A DNA stretch of 6,789 bases from Eubacteriales Family XIII. Incertae Sedis bacterium (GTDB lineage: Bacteria > Bacillota_A > Clostridia > Peptostreptococcales > Anaerovoracaceae), in NCBI GenBank assembly GCA_031278145.1, contig JAITLA010000164.1, positions 1 through 6,789 of the forward strand, read 5' to 3'. Below, piece by piece: positions 4,667 to 6,789 of this stretch. Each line of letters begins with the position of its first letter. The stretch's first letter is position 1. The notes under the pieces were generated by a model, which was not told the DNA's origin, did not search any database, and saw only the letters and a program-made list of their open reading frames with translations. The translations under genes and the position numbers were made by a program.

Positions 4667-6334
4667 CTACCGCGCGGCGCTTTCCGCCTCTCCCGCTTCC
4701 ATCGCCTTGGCGATCCGGGAGCGCGTGCGCGCCTCGCCGAGTATCCGCTGTATCTCCCACAGGTCCGGCGAGTTTTTCCTGCCCGTGAGCGCGATGCGGA
4801 TCACGGTGCTCACATCGCCCACGTGCCCCTTGTAGAGATCGGGATTCTTCTTGAAATCCTTCGGCTTCGCGGCGTAGCCGTTCGCCTCCGCGAGAACGCG
4901 GACGCGTTCAAACCAAGCCGCGCGATCATCGCCGTGATCGTAGCTTGCGAGATAAGCGCCGAGCAGCTTCGGCACGTCCTCGCGCGGGACGTTTTCCGGG
5001 CGGGCGTCCTCTATGCGAAAGAGCGCGTCGTAAAAATATCCGATGAAGGCGAGTATCTGCGCGCCGTAGGCCAGATCCTTCCGCGGGTTTGCGTCGTGTC
5101 GCCCGATGTCGAGTATGCGCTCCAAATATCGCATATCGCTCTTAAGCAATGCGGCCTCCGGCAGGCCGCTTTCCGCGGCCCATTCCGCCAAGAACGCGGC
5201 GAGCGCGGCGGCGGGTATGCGCAGCAGCGCATCCTTGCTGAGATCGTTCAGCTTGTCCGCGTCGAACAGTATGCCGGAGCGGCTCATTTTGTCGGTCGTG
5301 AACGCGAAGTCGTCCGCGTCGGCATCCGGGTTTTCCGCGCGCCATTCCTCGAAGTCGGAATTGAGGATCGTCATCAGATATTCCCGGACGGCCAGCGGGT
5401 GGTAGCCCGCCTCGCGATAGTACGCAAGGGAGGACTCGGGGTCCTTGCGCTTGGAGAGCTTGCGCTTCGTTTCCCCCTCCGATTTCATCAGCACCGCCGT
5501 ATGGCAGTAGATCGGAGGCGTCAGGCCCAGCGCCTCAAACAGCGCGATGTGAACGGGCAGTGAGGATATCCACTCCTCGCCGCGAATCACGTGGGTCGTG
5601 CGCATCAGATGGTCGTCCGTGACGTGGGCGAAGTGATAGGTCGGCATGCCGTCCGCCTTCAGCAAAACGACGTCCATGATGTTCGCGGGCCCGGTCAGCG
5701 TGCCGCGTATGCCGTCCTCCGTCGTAAAAGAAGCCGCGGCGTCGTCCTGCGCCCGCAGGCGGATCACGTGGGCCTCGCCGCCTTCGATGCGCCGGCGCAC
5801 CTCTTCAAAGGGCAGCGCCCTGTGCGCGGCCCGGTCCCCGTACAGGCCCGGCGTCAGTCCGGCCGCCTCCTGCTCCGCGCGGATGGCGTCCAGCTCCGCA
5901 TTCGTCAGGAAGCAGGGGTAGGCGCGCCCCTCCGAAACGAGCCGCTTCGCGAAGCAGCGATAGATGTCCCTGCGGTCGCTCTGGCGGTAGGGACCGTAGG
6001 CGCCGCGCTCGCCGTCGGCCGTCACGCCCTCGTCGAAGCGGAGGCCGTAGTAATCGAGCGCGCTTATGACCGCCTCCGCCGCGCCCTTGACCGCGCGCTT
6101 GCCATCGGTATCCTCGATGCGCAGGAAGAAAACGCCGCCGCTTTGGTGCGCCAACCGTTCGTTCGCGAAGGCGACGTAGAGATTTCCGAGATGCACGAAG
6201 CCCGTGGGGCTCGGCCCGAGCCGTGTGACCCGCGCCCCCGCAGGCAGGACCCGCGCCGGGTAGCGCGCCTCGTAAGCCTCCGGACTTTCGCTTACGTCCG
6301 GGAACAGCAGCTCCGCCAATTTACCGTAATCCAC
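4667..6334 (-). CDS. gltX: Glutamyl-tRNA synthetase (GluRS)
   Basis: This class I aminoacyl-tRNA synthetase attaches glutamate to tRNA(Glu) in the cytosol. As numbered from the GTG start (555 residues), the catalytic domain shows GPSPTGFVHLGN with the HIGH motif as HLGN (48-51), RIEDTDGKR, GPYRQSDR, the stretch DVVLLKADGMPTYHFAHVTD, and the KMSKS motif as KLSKR (292-296). A helical anticodon-binding domain follows. About 35 residues (LAELLFPDVSESPEAYEARYP) precede the catalytic fold, as in a clostridial GluRS subtype. Only one cysteine (YPCFLT) remains at the place where E. coli GluRS has a zinc-binding C-x-C, so zinc is probably not bound. The start is moved from an ATG at 6340 to a GTG at 6334: GGAGG ends only one base before the ATG but seven before the GTG, and relatives begin MDY-like. 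It follows ahcY by 25 bases, so one transcript is likely. Whether it also charges tRNA(Gln) cannot be seen. Confidence 0.95.
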   Translation of the reverse strand: MDYGKLAELLFPDVSESPEAYEARYPARVLPAGARVTRLGPSPTGFVHLGNLYVAFANERLAHQSGGVFFLRIEDTDGKRAVKGAAEAVISALDYYGLRFDEGVTADGERGAYGPYRQSDRRDIYRCFAKRLVSEGRAYPCFLTNAELDAIRAEQEAAGLTPGLYGDRAAHRALPFEEVRRRIEGGEAHVIRLRAQDDAAASFTTEDGIRGTLTGPANIMDVVLLKADGMPTYHFAHVTDDHLMRTTHVIRGEEWISSLPVHIALFEALGLTPPIYCHTAVLMKSEGETKRKLSKRKDPESSLAYYREAGYHPLAVREYLMTILNSDFEEWRAENPDADADDFAFTTDKMSRSGILFDADKLNDLSKDALLRIPAAALAAFLAEWAAESGLPEAALLKSDMRYLERILDIGRHDANPRKDLAYGAQILAFIGYFYDALFRIEDARPENVPREDVPKLLGAYLASYDHGDDRAAWFERVRVLAEANGYAAKPKDFKKNPDLYKGHVGDVSTVIRIALTGRKNSPDLWEIQRILGEARTRSRIAKAMEAGEAESAAR

Positions 6335-6341
6335 TCTCATT

Positions 6342-6346
6342 CCTCC
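6342..6346 (-). promoter_or_regulatory. Ribosome binding site deciding the gltX start
   Basis: Read on the minus strand, GGAGG is followed by A-ATG-AGA-GTG. The ATG is only one base away, too close for normal initiation, whereas the GTG is seven bases away. This places the start at 6334. Confidence 0.7.
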
Positions 6347-6359
6347 GTCAGGACCCGCG

Positions 6360-6789
6360 TCAAACGGCCCAACTGTTCAGGTATTCCTCCTGCTCCCGCG
6401 TAAGCGCGTCGATTCGTATGCCCCAGGCTTCAAGCTTGCGGCGGGCCACGAAATCGTCTATCTCGGCGGAAACGTCGATCACGCGCTTGTCGAGCTTCTC
6501 ACGGTTGCGCAGTATGTAGAGCGCCGAAAGGAACTGCACGGCGAAGCTCATGTCCATGATCTCGGCCGGGTGGCCGTTCGCGGCCGCGATGTTCACCAGC
6601 CGCCCCTCGGCGATGACGTGTATGAGGCGGCCGTTCGGCAGGCGGTAGCCCATGATGTTCCGTCTGGATTCCTTCTTCTCCGCGGCGAGCGCTTCCAGCC
6701 CCGCCATGTCGATCTCGACGTTGAAGTGTCCCGCGTTGCACAGAATCGCGCCGTCCTTCATCGCGCGCATGTGCTCCGTCGTAACGGTG
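6360..6789 (-). CDS. ahcY: S-adenosylhomocysteine hydrolase, C-terminal part (runs off the right edge)
   Basis: The last 143 or so residues of adenosylhomocysteinase are present; the frame stays open to the edge, so the N-terminus and start lie outside. The enzyme uses bound NAD+ to split S-adenosylhomocysteine into adenosine and homocysteine, which keeps methyltransferases from product inhibition. Diagnostic blocks are MKDGAILCNAGHFNVEID, GRLIHVIAEGRLVNIAAANGHPAEIMDMSFAVQ and the C-terminal tail. The tail ends EEYLNSWAV rather than the K-x-x-YRY end of the long bacterial and eukaryotic enzymes. It resembles the shorter archaeal and thermophile type, whose tails read like LTEEQKKYLxSW. Some members of that type prefer S-inosylhomocysteine, which cannot be judged here. 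It lies upstream of gltX on the same strand, and its regulation lies outside the window. Confidence 0.95.
   Translation of the reverse strand, partial: TVTTEHMRAMKDGAILCNAGHFNVEIDMAGLEALAAEKKESRRNIMGYRLPNGRLIHVIAEGRLVNIAAANGHPAEIMDMSFAVQFLSALYILRNREKLDKRVIDVSAEIDDFVARRKLEAWGIRIDALTREQEEYLNSWAV

Noticed and set aside
4823..6403. Long plus-strand frames opposite gltX (246 and 270 codons)
   Set aside because: They are shadows of the gltX reading frame in GC-rich DNA; gltX has every expected motif on the other strand.

Overview
The window looks like a piece of a Bacillota (Firmicutes) chromosome, most likely a fairly GC-rich member of the Clostridia. The signs are strong GGAGG-type ribosome binding sites, a TTG and a GTG start that such sites support, a clostridial-style glutamyl-tRNA synthetase with an N-terminal extension, and a MepA-like MATE transporter. 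The assignment rests on protein recognition alone.

Left part (1-2626, all + strand): an accessory-looking block. A short SWIM zinc-finger protein (37-885) is followed by a gap that carries a probable 162-bp miniature inverted-repeat element (897-1058). The element is bounded by 11/13-matched terminal inverted repeats and flanked by an exact 8-9 bp direct repeat, as expected of a target-site duplication. Then come two overlapping genes: an ABC/OLD-type AAA ATPase (1105-2154) and a small protein with a PD-(D/E)xK-like E-x-K strand (2141-2626). An ATPase translationally coupled to a small predicted nuclease recalls two-gene phage-defence modules such as Septu, with a different nuclease type. That function is inferred.

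Middle (2627-3223): about 600 bp without a convincing gene. It holds a 9-bp tandem repeat, an extended -10 promoter-like sequence (2715-2745), a long stem-loop (2897-2945), a GC-rich palindrome-rich stretch, and two copies of a 13-bp direct repeat containing TTGACA just before the next gene.

Right part (3224-6789): GC-rich, core-like genes. A MATE-family efflux transporter (+, 3224-4654) converges on glutamyl-tRNA synthetase (-, 4667-6334), with 12 bp between their stops. Upstream of gltX on the same strand, 25 bp away, is the 3' part of S-adenosylhomocysteine hydrolase (-, 6360 to beyond the right edge), so ahcY and gltX are probably cotranscribed. Base use changes across the window: in one 20-codon sample of the ATPase (from 1381) 7 third positions are G/C, against 17 of 20 in a sample of the MATE gene (from 3302). 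This fits an acquired left block beside a resident right block.
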